Source of the DNA: Nocardioides dongkuii
GTDB lineage: Bacteria > Actinomycetota > Actinomycetes > Propionibacteriales > Nocardioidaceae
Assembly: GCF_014127485.1 (NCBI RefSeq)
Contig: NZ_CP059903.1
Location: forward strand, 3,222,001 to 3,286,000
Direction: 5' to 3'
Length of the DNA: 64,000 nt
Numbering within the stretch: the stretch's first letter is position 1; each line of letters begins with the position of its first letter. The notes below the pieces were generated by a model. It was given only the letters and a program-made list of their open reading frames with translations. It did not search any database and was not told where the DNA came from. A program made the position numbers and the translations under genes. Below are positions 55,368 to 63,286 of the stretch, piece after piece.

Positions 55368-55958
55368 TCACACGGCGTCAGACGCGCCGATCGGCTCGCA
55401 CTGCCTCGCGATCGCGGCGGCCAGGTCCTCGTCCGGCTCCCGGTCGACGTACACCAGCCGGATCGCGTCGCGGTCGGGGTTGCCGACGTCCGGCCCGCGC
55501 CAGACCAGCCGGAGCCCGATGCGCTCCGCCGTACGCCGCGAGGCGACGTTGTGCTCGAGCAGGTAGGCCAGCACGGGCCGCTCGGGCTCGACGTCGTTCG
55601 CCGCCTCGATCGCGGCCCGCGCCATCTCCGAGGCGTAGCCGCGCCGGTGCACCGACGAGGCGAACCGGTAGTAGAGGTTCCACCACGGGCACCCCGGCGG
55701 CACCGCGCAGCCCCCGCGACCCACGATCGAGCCGCCCTCACGGTCGCGCACCGACCAGTAGCCGAGCCGGTGCTCGCGCCACTGCCGCTCGCCGTTGACC
55801 ACCATCTGCTCCGACATCAGCCGGTCGGCGTGCCGCCCGGCCGGGAAGTGCTCCCACGACTGCGGGTCGGCGTGGATCGCGTGCAGGTCGGGGACGTCGG
55901 CCACCGTCGCCACGTCGAGCCAGAGCCGCTCGGTGCGCACGTGCCGCCAGTCGTCCAC
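55368..55958 (-). CDS. GNAT-family N-acetyltransferase
   Basis: Acetyl-CoA-dependent acyltransferase of 196 aa, RimJ-like. TERLWLDVATVADVPDLHAI at the N-terminus, LGYWSVRDREGGSIVGRGG, the acetyl-CoA loop VHRRGYASEMARAAIE (R/Q-x-x-G-x-A variant), and LEHNVASRRTAERIGL are family features. Substrate unknown. GTG 55958 begins just after the thioesterase stop, so the two form an operon. Confidence 0.88.
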   Translation of the reverse strand: MDDWRHVRTERLWLDVATVADVPDLHAIHADPQSWEHFPAGRHADRLMSEQMVVNGERQWREHRLGYWSVRDREGGSIVGRGGCAVPPGCPWWNLYYRFASSVHRRGYASEMARAAIEAANDVEPERPVLAYLLEHNVASRRTAERIGLRLVWRGPDVGNPDRDAIRLVYVDREPDEDLAAAIARQCEPIGASDAV

Positions 55959-55963
55959 GCGGG

Positions 55964-56473
55964 TCAGGTACCCGCTCTCCCCGACTCGATCTCCGCGCGT
56001 CGTGCGAGCCGGTGCGCCCGCCGGATCTCGGCCTCCCGCATCCGGCGTACCTCCTTGGGCGTCTCTGGCAGCAGCGCCGGCACCTCCCGCGCGTGGCCGT
56101 CCTCGTCGATCGCCACGAAGACGAAGTACGCCGAGGCGACGTGCAGGCCCGTCGTCGAGGGGTCGTTCCACGGCTGCGCCTCGACCCGGACCCCGATCTC
56201 CATCGAGGACCGGCCCGCCCAGTTCACCTGCCCGAAGGTGCGGACGATGTCGCCGACGTGCACCGGCTCGAGGAAGGCCATCTCGTCGAGGGCCGCGGTG
56301 ACCGCGGGACCGCCGCTGTGCCGCTGCGCGACCGCCCCGGCCGTGGAGTCCGCGAGCTTGACGATCTCCCCGCCGTGGATGTTGCCGAGGAGGTTCGCCT
56401 CCCGGCCGGAGGTCATGATCGCGAGCGACACGCGGGCGTACGACGGGGGTCGGCCGTGCGCGTCGGGGCTCAT
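55964..56473 (-). CDS. acyl-CoA thioesterase, hotdog fold
   Basis: Cytosolic thioesterase of 169 aa (BFIT/YciA-like). The hotdog core LLGNIHGGEIVKLADSTAGA, DIVRTFGQVNWAGRSSMEIG and VASAYFVFVAIDEDG is clear, with the catalytic Asp in KLADS. A basic C-terminal helix follows. ATG 56473 has TACCGT 6 nt upstream. Its -10 interlocks with that of the divergent LCP gene, and the two start codons are only 24 bp apart. Confidence 0.9.
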   Translation of the reverse strand: MSPDAHGRPPSYARVSLAIMTSGREANLLGNIHGGEIVKLADSTAGAVAQRHSGGPAVTAALDEMAFLEPVHVGDIVRTFGQVNWAGRSSMEIGVRVEAQPWNDPSTTGLHVASAYFVFVAIDEDGHAREVPALLPETPKEVRRMREAEIRRAHRLARRAEIESGRAGT

Positions 56474-56479
56474 GACCGC

Positions 56480-56489
56480 ACGGTAGCGT
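56480..56489. promoter_or_regulatory. interlocked divergent -10 hexamers
   Basis: ACGGTAGCGT contains TACCGT on the minus strand (6 nt from the thioesterase ATG) and TAGCGT on the plus strand (8 nt from the LCP ATG). They share the TA pair, so the two promoters cannot both open at once. Confidence 0.5.
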
Positions 56490-56497
56490 TCACTGCC

Positions 56498-57760
56498 ATG
56501 GCAGACCGTCCCCGATCCGACGGCTCCGGGGACGGGACCCCCGAGTACGGCTGGCTCTACGGCAAGAAGAAGCCCGGCACCGGCGGACCCGACCCCACCC
56601 GGCCGGTCCCCCAGCAGCCCCGGCCGCCCCGTGAGCCCCGCCCCGACGAGACCCGGGTGATGCGCGTCCAGCCGCGGGACCAGCCCCGCGACCAGCCCCG
56701 CCCCGCCGGCTCCGGAGGCGCCCCGCCCCAGGCTCCCCGCCCGGCGCCCGCCCCCGTCCCGCCCTCGCGCGGCGGCGGTCGCGGCGTCCGGGTGCCGCGC
56801 CCGAGGTTCCGGGCCCGCTACCTCCTGATCGTGCTGCTGGCCTGGGTGGTCTTCCTGGTCGCGGTGCCGTTCTACGCCTGGACGAAGGTCGACAAGATCG
56901 ACTGGGAGCCCGACGGCGACCGTCCCGCCGACCAGCCGGGCACGACGTACCTCCTCGTCGGCAGCGACACCCGCGGCGACCTCAGCGCGGAGGAGCGCAA
57001 GGAGCTCGGCACCGGCGACGTCGCCGGCGCCCGCACCGACACGATCATGCTGCTGCACACCGGCTCCGGCCCCAACCTGCTGATGTCGATCCCCCGCGAC
57101 TCCAACGTCGAGATCCCCGGGCACGGCGTCGGCAAGATCAACGGCGCCTACGCCTTCGGCCAGGCCAAGCTGCTGACCCGCACGATCGAGGACGCGACCG
57201 GCATCCGCATCGACGACTACGTCGAGATCGGCATGGGCGGGCTGGCCGGCGTCGTGGACGCGGTCGGCGGCATCGAGATCTGCCCGAAGACGGCGATGAA
57301 GGACCCGCAGGCCAAGCTGAACATCAAGCGTGGCTGCCAGGAGGTGGACGGCGCGACCGCGCTGGGCTACGCCCGGTCGCGCAAGACCTACACGCGGTTC
57401 GGCGACGTGCAGCGGGCGCAGGCGCAGCGCGAGGTGGTCGCCGCGGTCGGCAAGAAGGTGCTCTCGCCGTGGACCTTCGTCAACCCGGTCCGCTACTGGC
57501 GGCTGAACAACGCCGTCCCCGACTTCTTCGGCTTCGGCGAGGGCACCAGCCCGGTCCGCGCGGCGATGTGGGCGATGGCGATGACCCGGGTGAACGGCGA
57601 CGCCGGGCTCACCTGCGGCGTGCCGATCTCCGACCTGACGGTCAACTGGGACGACGAGCGCGCGGAGCAGATGTTCGAGGCGATCCGCGAGGACAAGGTC
57701 GACGAGATGCCGAAGGGGCTCTGCTCCCCCACCGGCCTGCCGAAGGAGATCACCGGATGA
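56498..57760 (+). CDS. LytR-CpsA-Psr (LCP) family protein
   Basis: Cell-wall glycopolymer transferase-type protein of 420 aa. A proline-rich cytoplasmic tail (about 1-105, repeats of RDQPRDQPRP type) precedes one transmembrane helix (YLLIVLLAWVVFLVAVPFYA). The extracellular LCP domain shows YLLVGSDTRGD, ARTDTIMLLHTGSGPNLLMS, IPRDS and INGAYAFGQAKLLTRTIEDA, and GYARSRKTYTRFGDVQRAQA. It overlaps the next gene by 4 nt. Confidence 0.93.
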   Translation: MADRPRSDGSGDGTPEYGWLYGKKKPGTGGPDPTRPVPQQPRPPREPRPDETRVMRVQPRDQPRDQPRPAGSGGAPPQAPRPAPAPVPPSRGGGRGVRVPRPRFRARYLLIVLLAWVVFLVAVPFYAWTKVDKIDWEPDGDRPADQPGTTYLLVGSDTRGDLSAEERKELGTGDVAGARTDTIMLLHTGSGPNLLMSIPRDSNVEIPGHGVGKINGAYAFGQAKLLTRTIEDATGIRIDDYVEIGMGGLAGVVDAVGGIEICPKTAMKDPQAKLNIKRGCQEVDGATALGYARSRKTYTRFGDVQRAQAQREVVAAVGKKVLSPWTFVNPVRYWRLNNAVPDFFGFGEGTSPVRAAMWAMAMTRVNGDAGLTCGVPISDLTVNWDDERAEQMFEAIREDKVDEMPKGLCSPTGLPKEITG

Positions 57761-58629
57761 GCGGCTACGAGACCCTGCGCTGGGACGTCGACGCCGACGG
57801 GATCGCGACGCTGACCCTCGACCGGCCCGACGCGCTGAACGCCTTCGACCTCACCATGGCGCGCGAGCTGGAGCAGGTCTTCCTCACCGACGCCCGCGAC
57901 GACGCCGTCCGCGCGGTCGTGGTCACCGGCGCCGGTCGCGCGTTCTGCGCCGGCATGGACCTCTCCGCCGAGGGCAACGTCTTCGGTCTCGACGAGACCG
58001 TCGACCCCACGCCGGAGGACCTGCGCGCCCACCTCACGGAGCCGCCGTACCACGACGGCGTGCGCGACACCGGCGGCCGCGTCACCCTCGCGATCCACGC
58101 GCTGCCGAAGCCGGTCATCGCGGCGATCAACGGCGCCGCGGTCGGCATCGGCGCCACCATGACGCTCGCCATGGACATCCGGATGGCGTCGACCAAGGCG
58201 CGGGTCGGGTTCGTCTTCGGCCGGCTCGGCATCGTCCCGGAGGCGGCCTCGACCTGGTTCCTCCCGCGCATCGTCGGCATCCAGCAGGCGCTGGAGTGGG
58301 TGTACGCCGCCGACATCCTCACCGCCGAGCAGGCCCACGCCGGCCGGCTGCTGCGGTCGGTGCACGAGCCCGACGACCTGCTGCCCGCGGCGTACGACCT
58401 GGCGCGCTCGTTCGTCGTCGGCCGCTCGCCGGTCGCCCTCGGCCTGGCCAAGCAGATGCTCTACCGCAACGGCGCCGTCGCCGACCCGCTCGAGGCGCAC
58501 CTCTCCGACTCGCTGGCGATGTTCCACACCTCGATCGGCGACGGCAAGGAGGGCGTGGCCGCCTTCCGCGAGAAGCGCGCCCCCGAGTTCGTGGGTCGGG
58601 CCTCGTCGCTGCCGCGGATCTTCCCCTAG
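57757..58629 (+). CDS. enoyl-CoA hydratase/isomerase family protein
   Basis: Crotonase-fold acyl-CoA enzyme of 290 aa. AFCAGMDLSAEGNVFG and INGAAVGIGATMTLAMDIRM form the oxyanion hole. FVFGRLGIVPEAASTWFLPR retains a Glu at the acid-base position, so hydratase or related activity is plausible. Overlaps the LCP stop by 4 nt, but no shared pathway is evident. Another crotonase lies at 16149. Confidence 0.9.
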   Translation: MSGYETLRWDVDADGIATLTLDRPDALNAFDLTMARELEQVFLTDARDDAVRAVVVTGAGRAFCAGMDLSAEGNVFGLDETVDPTPEDLRAHLTEPPYHDGVRDTGGRVTLAIHALPKPVIAAINGAAVGIGATMTLAMDIRMASTKARVGFVFGRLGIVPEAASTWFLPRIVGIQQALEWVYAADILTAEQAHAGRLLRSVHEPDDLLPAAYDLARSFVVGRSPVALGLAKQMLYRNGAVADPLEAHLSDSLAMFHTSIGDGKEGVAAFREKRAPEFVGRASSLPRIFP

Positions 58630-58663
58630 CGCGACCGAACACGAGCGCCGACTCGGCGGGACC

Positions 58664-59464
58664 TCAGGCGACAGCGAGCCGGGCCCGGAGCCGGCGCAGG
58701 ATCTGGGCGATCAGGCGGGAGACCTGCACCTGGCTGACGCCGACGGCGGCGCCGATCTCGGCCTGGGTGCGGTTCTCGAAGTAGCGCAGCTCGATGATCG
58801 TGCGGTCGCGCGCGTCGAGGTCGCGCAGCAGCGGCTGGACCGCCAACCGCGCCTCGGCGACGGCGTACGCCGGGTCGAGGTCGCCCATCCACTCCGCCGG
58901 GGACGCGAGGTCGCCGCTGTCGCCGCTGCCGGCGGGGGCGTCCAGCGAGGTCGGGAAGAAGCAGCCCGCCGCGCCCTGCGCGTCCAGCACCAGCGAGAGC
59001 GGTACGCCGAGGTGCCCGGCGACCTCGGGGGGACGCGGGTCCCGGCCGAGCCGCTGGGCGAGGTCGGACTCGGCGTCGCGGATCCGGCGCTGGGCGTCCT
59101 GGACCGAGCGCGGCGGACGGACCGCCCAGCCCGCGTCGCGGAAGTACCGCCGGACCTCGCCGCGCACGGTCGGGACCGCGAAGGCGAGGAACTCCTCCCC
59201 CCGCGTCGGGTCGAACCGCCGGACGGCCTTGACCAGCCCGAGGAACGCGACCTGGTCGAGGTCGTCGCCGCTGATCCCGCGGCCGTGGTAGCGACGGGCG
59301 ACCTCGGCCGCGACGACCATGTTGAGGCCGACGACCTCGTTCTCGTACCGCGACCGGGACGCGCCGCGGCTGGCGTGAGCGCGGGCCAGGAGCCGCGTGG
59401 TCTCGGCTCGCCGGAGGGAGTCGGTGAGCGCCGGGAGCCCCCGGACGTCCGACTCCGATCCCAT
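58664..59464 (-). CDS. SigB/SigF-type RNA polymerase sigma factor
   Basis: Group 3 sigma factor of 266 aa. Region 2 has ENEVVGLNMVVAAEVARRYH and DDLDQVAFLGLVKAVRRFDP. Region 3 has RRYFRDAGWAVRPPRSVQDA. Region 4 has RDRTIIELRYFENRTQAEIG and VSQVQVSRLIAQILRRLR. This matches the stress/sporulation SigB/F/G group of Actinobacteria. No anti-sigma or anti-anti-sigma genes are adjacent. It may drive the nearby dps gene, whose upstream region has a GTTT-N16-GGTTAC pattern. Confidence 0.92.
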   Translation of the reverse strand: MGSESDVRGLPALTDSLRRAETTRLLARAHASRGASRSRYENEVVGLNMVVAAEVARRYHGRGISGDDLDQVAFLGLVKAVRRFDPTRGEEFLAFAVPTVRGEVRRYFRDAGWAVRPPRSVQDAQRRIRDAESDLAQRLGRDPRPPEVAGHLGVPLSLVLDAQGAAGCFFPTSLDAPAGSGDSGDLASPAEWMGDLDPAYAVAEARLAVQPLLRDLDARDRTIIELRYFENRTQAEIGAAVGVSQVQVSRLIAQILRRLRARLAVA

Positions 59465-59632
59465 GGCGGACCGCCCTCTCGACCGATGCGCTCGGAGAGG
59501 CCCGGGCCGGGCCACGCGCGTCTCGATGGTCGCACGCACGGTCGGCGCCCGGCAGCAGAACGGCGGACGCCGGGGAGGGTATCCGCGGCCCCGGCGTCGC
59601 ATGTGGCGACACCCGCCGGGTAAAGAAAGCGC

Positions 59633-60319
59633 ATGAGCCACGGCATCGACACCGCCGTCGTCGACATCGACGGCACCCTGCTCGACTCCAACTACCACCA
59701 CACCCTCGCCTGGACCCGGGCGTTCGCCCACGTCGGGCGGGACGTCCCGGCCTGGCGGATCCACCGGCACCTCGGCATGGGCGGCGACCGCCTGGTGGCC
59801 GCGGTCGCGGGCGACGAGGCCGAGGAGCAGGTCGGGGACGCGGTGCGCGACCGGTGGGAGGAGGAGTTCGACGCGATCATCGACGAGACCGGACTCCTCG
59901 ACGGGGCCCGCGAGCTGCTCGACGCGCTGCGGGAGGCCGGCCTGTCGGTGGCGCTCGCCAGCTCCGCCATCCCCCGGCACGCCGAGCACGCGATGACGCT
60001 GCTCGACGCCGGCGCGCGCACCGACGCCGCGACCACCGCGGAGGACGCCGAGGAGACCAAGCCGGACCCCGAGCTGCTCGACGCGGCGCTGGACCAGCTC
60101 GACCAGGCCGAGGGTCAGCGCCCGGTGATGATCGGCGACTCGGTGTGGGACGTGGTGGCGGCGAACCAGCGCGGCATCCCCACCATCGGGCTGCGCAGCG
60201 GCGGCTTCGGCGAGGCCGAGCTGCTCGAGGCCGGCGCGGTCACGGTGTACGACGACCCGCGCGACCTGGCCGAGCACCTCGAGGAGGCACTCGCCCAGGC
60301 CGCGCGGGCTCGGTCGTAG
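59633..60319 (+). CDS. HAD-superfamily hydrolase
   Basis: Phosphatase of 228 aa, phosphoglycolate phosphatase/beta-phosphoglucomutase-like. Motif I VVDIDGTLLDSN has Asp11 and Asp13. Motif II ALASSA, motif III Lys in ETKPDPELL, and motif IV MIGDSVWDVVAA are all present, with a helical cap domain between. Substrate unknown. The stop codon is 12 nt from the convergent dps end. Confidence 0.9.
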   Translation: MSHGIDTAVVDIDGTLLDSNYHHTLAWTRAFAHVGRDVPAWRIHRHLGMGGDRLVAAVAGDEAEEQVGDAVRDRWEEEFDAIIDETGLLDGARELLDALREAGLSVALASSAIPRHAEHAMTLLDAGARTDAATTAEDAEETKPDPELLDAALDQLDQAEGQRPVMIGDSVWDVVAANQRGIPTIGLRSGGFGEAELLEAGAVTVYDDPRDLAEHLEEALAQAARARS

Positions 60320-60331
60320 CGGTCGTACGGG

Positions 60332-60889
60332 TCAGCTGATCGCGGCCTTCGCGGCCTCGGCCTCGGTGGTCGCGTCGGCGGTCGAGAGGTGCCCGCCCTT
60401 GTCCTCGAGGTGGGCGCGGATGAACCAGTGGAACAGCTCGAGCTGCTCGGTCTGGGCGACGAACATGTCCTGGGTGACCATGTCGAGCTCGTCGAGCTCC
60501 TGCATGCCCTCCCGGTAGTCGCCGATGACCCCCTGGTACACGAGGTCGAGCGCGCCGAGGTGCTCCTGGGTGGTCGCGCGGCCGAGGCTGTACTCGTCCC
60601 AGGTCCGGCTCTTGACGAGCCGGCCCGGGGTCCCGACCGGGGAGCCGCCGAGGGTCGCGATCCGCTCGGCCAGGTCGTCGGCGAAGCCGCGGACGGCCTC
60701 GACCTGGGGGTCGAGCATCTCGTGGACGGAGATGAAGTGGGGGCCCACGACGTTCCAGTGCACGTGCTTCAGCGTGAGGTGCAGGTCGTTGCAGGCATCC
60801 AGGCGCCCCTGGAGCAGCTCGACCACGCGCTTGGCGTCCTTCTGGGTCATGCCGGGAACCGTGTAGTGCAGCTTGCTCGAAGTCGTCAT
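60332..60889 (-). CDS. dps: Dps-family ferritin-like protein
   Basis: DNA-protecting miniferritin of 185 aa. The inter-subunit ferroxidase residues are His44, His56, Asp60, Asp71 and Glu75, from HVHWNVVGPHFISVHEMLDP and FADDLAERI, with the exact Dps spacing. A C-terminal extension rich in Ala, Glu and Thr (from about 165) exceeds the core fold. GTTT-N16-GGTTAC upstream resembles a SigB/F-type promoter. Confidence 0.94.
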   Translation of the reverse strand: MTTSSKLHYTVPGMTQKDAKRVVELLQGRLDACNDLHLTLKHVHWNVVGPHFISVHEMLDPQVEAVRGFADDLAERIATLGGSPVGTPGRLVKSRTWDEYSLGRATTQEHLGALDLVYQGVIGDYREGMQELDELDMVTQDMFVAQTEQLELFHWFIRAHLEDKGGHLSTADATTEAEAAKAAIS

Positions 60890-60898
60890 GGCGCCCCG

Positions 60899-60924
60899 GT
60901 AACCGGCCTGCCGGAAGGAGAAAC
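60899..60924 (-). promoter_or_regulatory. possible SigB/SigF-type promoter of dps
   Basis: GTTT (60921-60924, minus strand), 16-nt spacer, GGTTAC (60899-60904), 9 nt from the dps ATG. Similar to the GTTT-N14-16-GGGTAT pattern of actinobacterial stress sigma factors; a sigma gene of that type is 1.4 kb away. Confidence 0.35.
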
Positions 60925-60939
60925 GGGTACCACCCGCCC

Positions 60940-61104
60940 ATGACGACCCCGCGAGGAGAAGACCGTCCCGTCGAGCTGGGCGGCGTCCCGTCCGAGGAGG
61001 CCGTGAGCGCCGCGGACGCCGCCGAACGGCTCCAGGAGGACCCCGACGACATCAGCCGCAACCAGGAGCAGCGCCCCGAGGTCGACCTGGCGGACGACGA
61101 GTGA
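60940..61104 (+). CDS. small acidic protein, 54 aa
   Basis: A frame of 55 codons from ATG 60940: MTTPRGEDRPVELGGVPSEE, then AVSAADAAERLQEDPDDISR and an acidic tail ending LADDE. It is soluble, charged and probably disordered. GC at third positions is high throughout. It starts 50 bp from the divergent dps start and overlaps the F420-type oxidoreductase GTG by 4 nt (GTGA), which supports that it is translated. Function unknown. Confidence 0.7.
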   Translation: MTTPRGEDRPVELGGVPSEEAVSAADAAERLQEDPDDISRNQEQRPEVDLADDE

Positions 61105-62060
61105 CGCGCTTCGGCTACTTCCTCTCCTGCGAGGACTGGACGCCGGCCGAGCTCGTCGAGCAGGCCGTCGCCGCTGAGCGAGCGGGCTTCGAGGCGCTCT
61201 GGATCAGCGACCACTACCACCCCTGGAACGACGAGCAGGGCCAGAGCCCGTTCGTCTGGTCGGTCATCGGCGCGATCTCCCAGGCCACCGACCTGCCGGT
61301 CACCACGGCCGTCACCTGCCCGACGGTGCGGATCCACCCCGCCATCGTCGCCCAGGCCGCCGCGACCGCCTCGGTGATGCTCGGCGGGAAGTTCGTGCTG
61401 GGCGTCGGCACCGGCGAGGCGCTCAACGAGCACATCCTCGGCGGGCCGTGGCCCTCGGCCGACGTACGCCTGGAGATGCTCGAGGAGGCCGTCGAGGTGA
61501 TGCGGCGGCTCTGGACCGGCGAGGTGGTCACCACCCGCGGCACGCACTACACCGTCGACACCGCGCGCCTCTACACGCTGCCGGAGACGCCCCCGGAGGT
61601 CTACGTCTCGGCCTTCGGTCCGAAGGCGCTCGAGGCGGCCGCCCGCTTCGGTGACGGCTTCATCACCACCCAGCCGGACGCCGAGTCGGTCGCCACGTTC
61701 AAGGAGCGCACCGGCGGCAAGCCGGCGCAGGTCGGCTACAAGGTCGCCTGGGCCGCGACCGAGGACGAGGGCGTCGACCACGCCCACCGCCTCTGGGCGA
61801 ACGCCGGCGTGCCCGGCGAGCTCGCGCAGGTGCTGCCCTCGCCGCAGCACTTCGAGCAGGTCTCCCAGCTGGTGACCCGGGAGTCCACCGCGGAGAGCAT
61901 CACCGCGGGCTCGGACGTCGAGGCGCACATCGCCGGAATGCGCGAGTACGTCGAGGCCGGCTTCGACGAGGTGTACGTCGCCAACATCGGCCCCGAGTAC
62001 CTCGCGATGATCGAGGCCTACGGCCGCGACGTGCTGCCCGCGATCCGCAGCGGCTCCTGA
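61101..62060 (+). CDS. F420-dependent LLM-class oxidoreductase (G6P-dehydrogenase-like)
   Basis: Luciferase-like TIM-barrel enzyme of 319 aa. FGYFLSCEDWTPAELVEQAV, WISDHYHPWNDEQGQSPFVW and LGVGTGEALNEHILGGPWP match the F420-dependent glucose-6-phosphate dehydrogenase-related group. Cofactor F420 is inferred from family. GTG 61101 overlaps the 54-aa gene. A 13-bp-arm hairpin follows the stop. Confidence 0.88.
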   Translation: MTRFGYFLSCEDWTPAELVEQAVAAERAGFEALWISDHYHPWNDEQGQSPFVWSVIGAISQATDLPVTTAVTCPTVRIHPAIVAQAAATASVMLGGKFVLGVGTGEALNEHILGGPWPSADVRLEMLEEAVEVMRRLWTGEVVTTRGTHYTVDTARLYTLPETPPEVYVSAFGPKALEAAARFGDGFITTQPDAESVATFKERTGGKPAQVGYKVAWAATEDEGVDHAHRLWANAGVPGELAQVLPSPQHFEQVSQLVTRESTAESITAGSDVEAHIAGMREYVEAGFDEVYVANIGPEYLAMIEAYGRDVLPAIRSGS

Positions 62061-62072
62061 GCGACCGCCCGG

Positions 62073-62102
62073 CCGGCCCCGTCGCGGACGCGACGGGGCC
62101 GG
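62073..62102 (+). terminator. hairpin after the oxidoreductase gene
   Basis: Perfect 13-bp arms CCGGCCCCGTCGC and GCGACGGGGCCGG with a GGAC loop, 12 nt past the stop. No U-tract, as is common in high-GC organisms. Confidence 0.65.
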
Positions 62103-62235
62103 GACCGCCCTGAGTGGGGGGACGTGGGCGGTCCCGGCCCGGGGGCGACGTACCCCGAGGACCGGGCTCTATGCCCTGGTCTGGACCGGCAGGCGCCGCT
62201 TAACTGGTCAGCACGCCGAGAATCAGGAGACCCCG

Positions 62236-62580
62236 ATGGAAAGCACCTCCCTGGGCACGCTCGCCGACGAGCAGCTCGCCGTGGCGCGCGAGCACAGCGC
62301 CGGACGCAGCGCGCACACCCTGTACGGCGGGCAGGGCAACGCCCTGCGGCAGACCCTGATCGCGCTCGCGGCGGGTCGCCGGCTCGGCGAGCACGACAGT
62401 CCCGGCGAGGCGACGCTGCAGGTGTTGCGCGGCTCGGTCCGCCTGCACGCCGGCGACGACACCTGGGAGGGATCCGCCGGCGACCACGCGGTGGTCCCGC
62501 TGGTCCGTCACGACCTCGAGGCGGTCGACGACGCCGTGGTGCTGCTGACCGTCGCCCTGCACGGCGTGCCCGGGACCTGA
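62236..62580 (+). CDS. cupin-domain protein
   Basis: Small beta-barrel protein of 114 aa. GRRLGEHDSPGEATLQVLRG and GDDTWEGSAGDHAVVP follow the two cupin motifs, although several metal-binding His positions are incomplete, so metal binding is uncertain. AGGAGA precedes ATG 62236. The methyltransferase starts 11 nt after its stop, so they are probably one operon. Confidence 0.8.
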   Translation: MESTSLGTLADEQLAVAREHSAGRSAHTLYGGQGNALRQTLIALAAGRRLGEHDSPGEATLQVLRGSVRLHAGDDTWEGSAGDHAVVPLVRHDLEAVDDAVVLLTVALHGVPGT

Positions 62581-62591
62581 GGGGCCTCGCC

Positions 62592-63212
62592 GTGGCGTGG
62601 TGGACCGAGCACGTGGTGCCGCGGCTCGTCGACGCCTCCCTGTCGCAGGCTCCCGTCGGCGAGCTGCGCCGGGAGGTGTGCGCGGGCCTGCACGGACGCG
62701 TCGTCGAGGTGGGCTTCGGCAGCGGCCTGAACCTGCCGCACCTGCCCGCCGAGGTGACCGCCGTCGACGCGGTCGAGCCGTCGGAGCTGGCCTGGTCCCG
62801 GTCCGCGGACCGGCGGGCGCGGGCCGACGTACCGGTCGGACGTGCCGGGCTCGACGGGCAGGACCTGGCCGCCGCCGACGCGACGTACGACGCGGCGCTG
62901 TGCACGTTCTCGCTGTGCACCATCCCGGACCCCGGGCGGGCGCTCGCCGAGCTGCGGCGGGTGCTGGTCCCCGGCGGGCGGCTGCACTTCGTCGAGCACG
63001 GGATCGCGCCCGACGCCCGGGTCCGGGTCTGGCAGCGCCGACTGAACCCGGTGCAGGCGGCGCTGGCCGGCGGCTGCCACCTGGTGCGCGACCCGGCCGC
63101 GATGGTGCGCGACGCCGGTTTCGTGGTCACCGACGTCGAGCACGGCTACCTGGCGCCCGGCCCCGCCAAGCCGTGGGGCTACCTGTCCCGGGGGCTCGCC
63201 ACCGCTCCCTGA
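62592..63212 (+). CDS. class I SAM-dependent methyltransferase
   Basis: A 206-aa methyltransferase, Methyltransf_11 type. AdoMet-binding motif I is VVEVGFGSGLNLPHLP, motif II AVDAVEPS, and motif IV AALCTFSLCTIPDPGRALAE, then VLVPGGRLHFVEHG. The order and final GYLSRGLA resemble small-molecule or thiol methyltransferases (METTL7-like). GTG 62592 follows the cupin gene closely. Substrate unknown. Confidence 0.88.
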   Translation: MAWWTEHVVPRLVDASLSQAPVGELRREVCAGLHGRVVEVGFGSGLNLPHLPAEVTAVDAVEPSELAWSRSADRRARADVPVGRAGLDGQDLAAADATYDAALCTFSLCTIPDPGRALAELRRVLVPGGRLHFVEHGIAPDARVRVWQRRLNPVQAALAGGCHLVRDPAAMVRDAGFVVTDVEHGYLAPGPAKPWGYLSRGLATAP

Positions 63213-63286
63213 GCGTCGGTCAGCCCGTAGCCCCGGCGGGTGCACTAGCGTGGCGTCGCTCACTTCCGGACCGATCGGAGCCCCCC

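Noticed and set aside
59577..59623. GGGTAT and GGGTAA upstream of the HAD gene as stress-sigma promoters
   Set aside because: No GTTT-like element at the required distance upstream of either.
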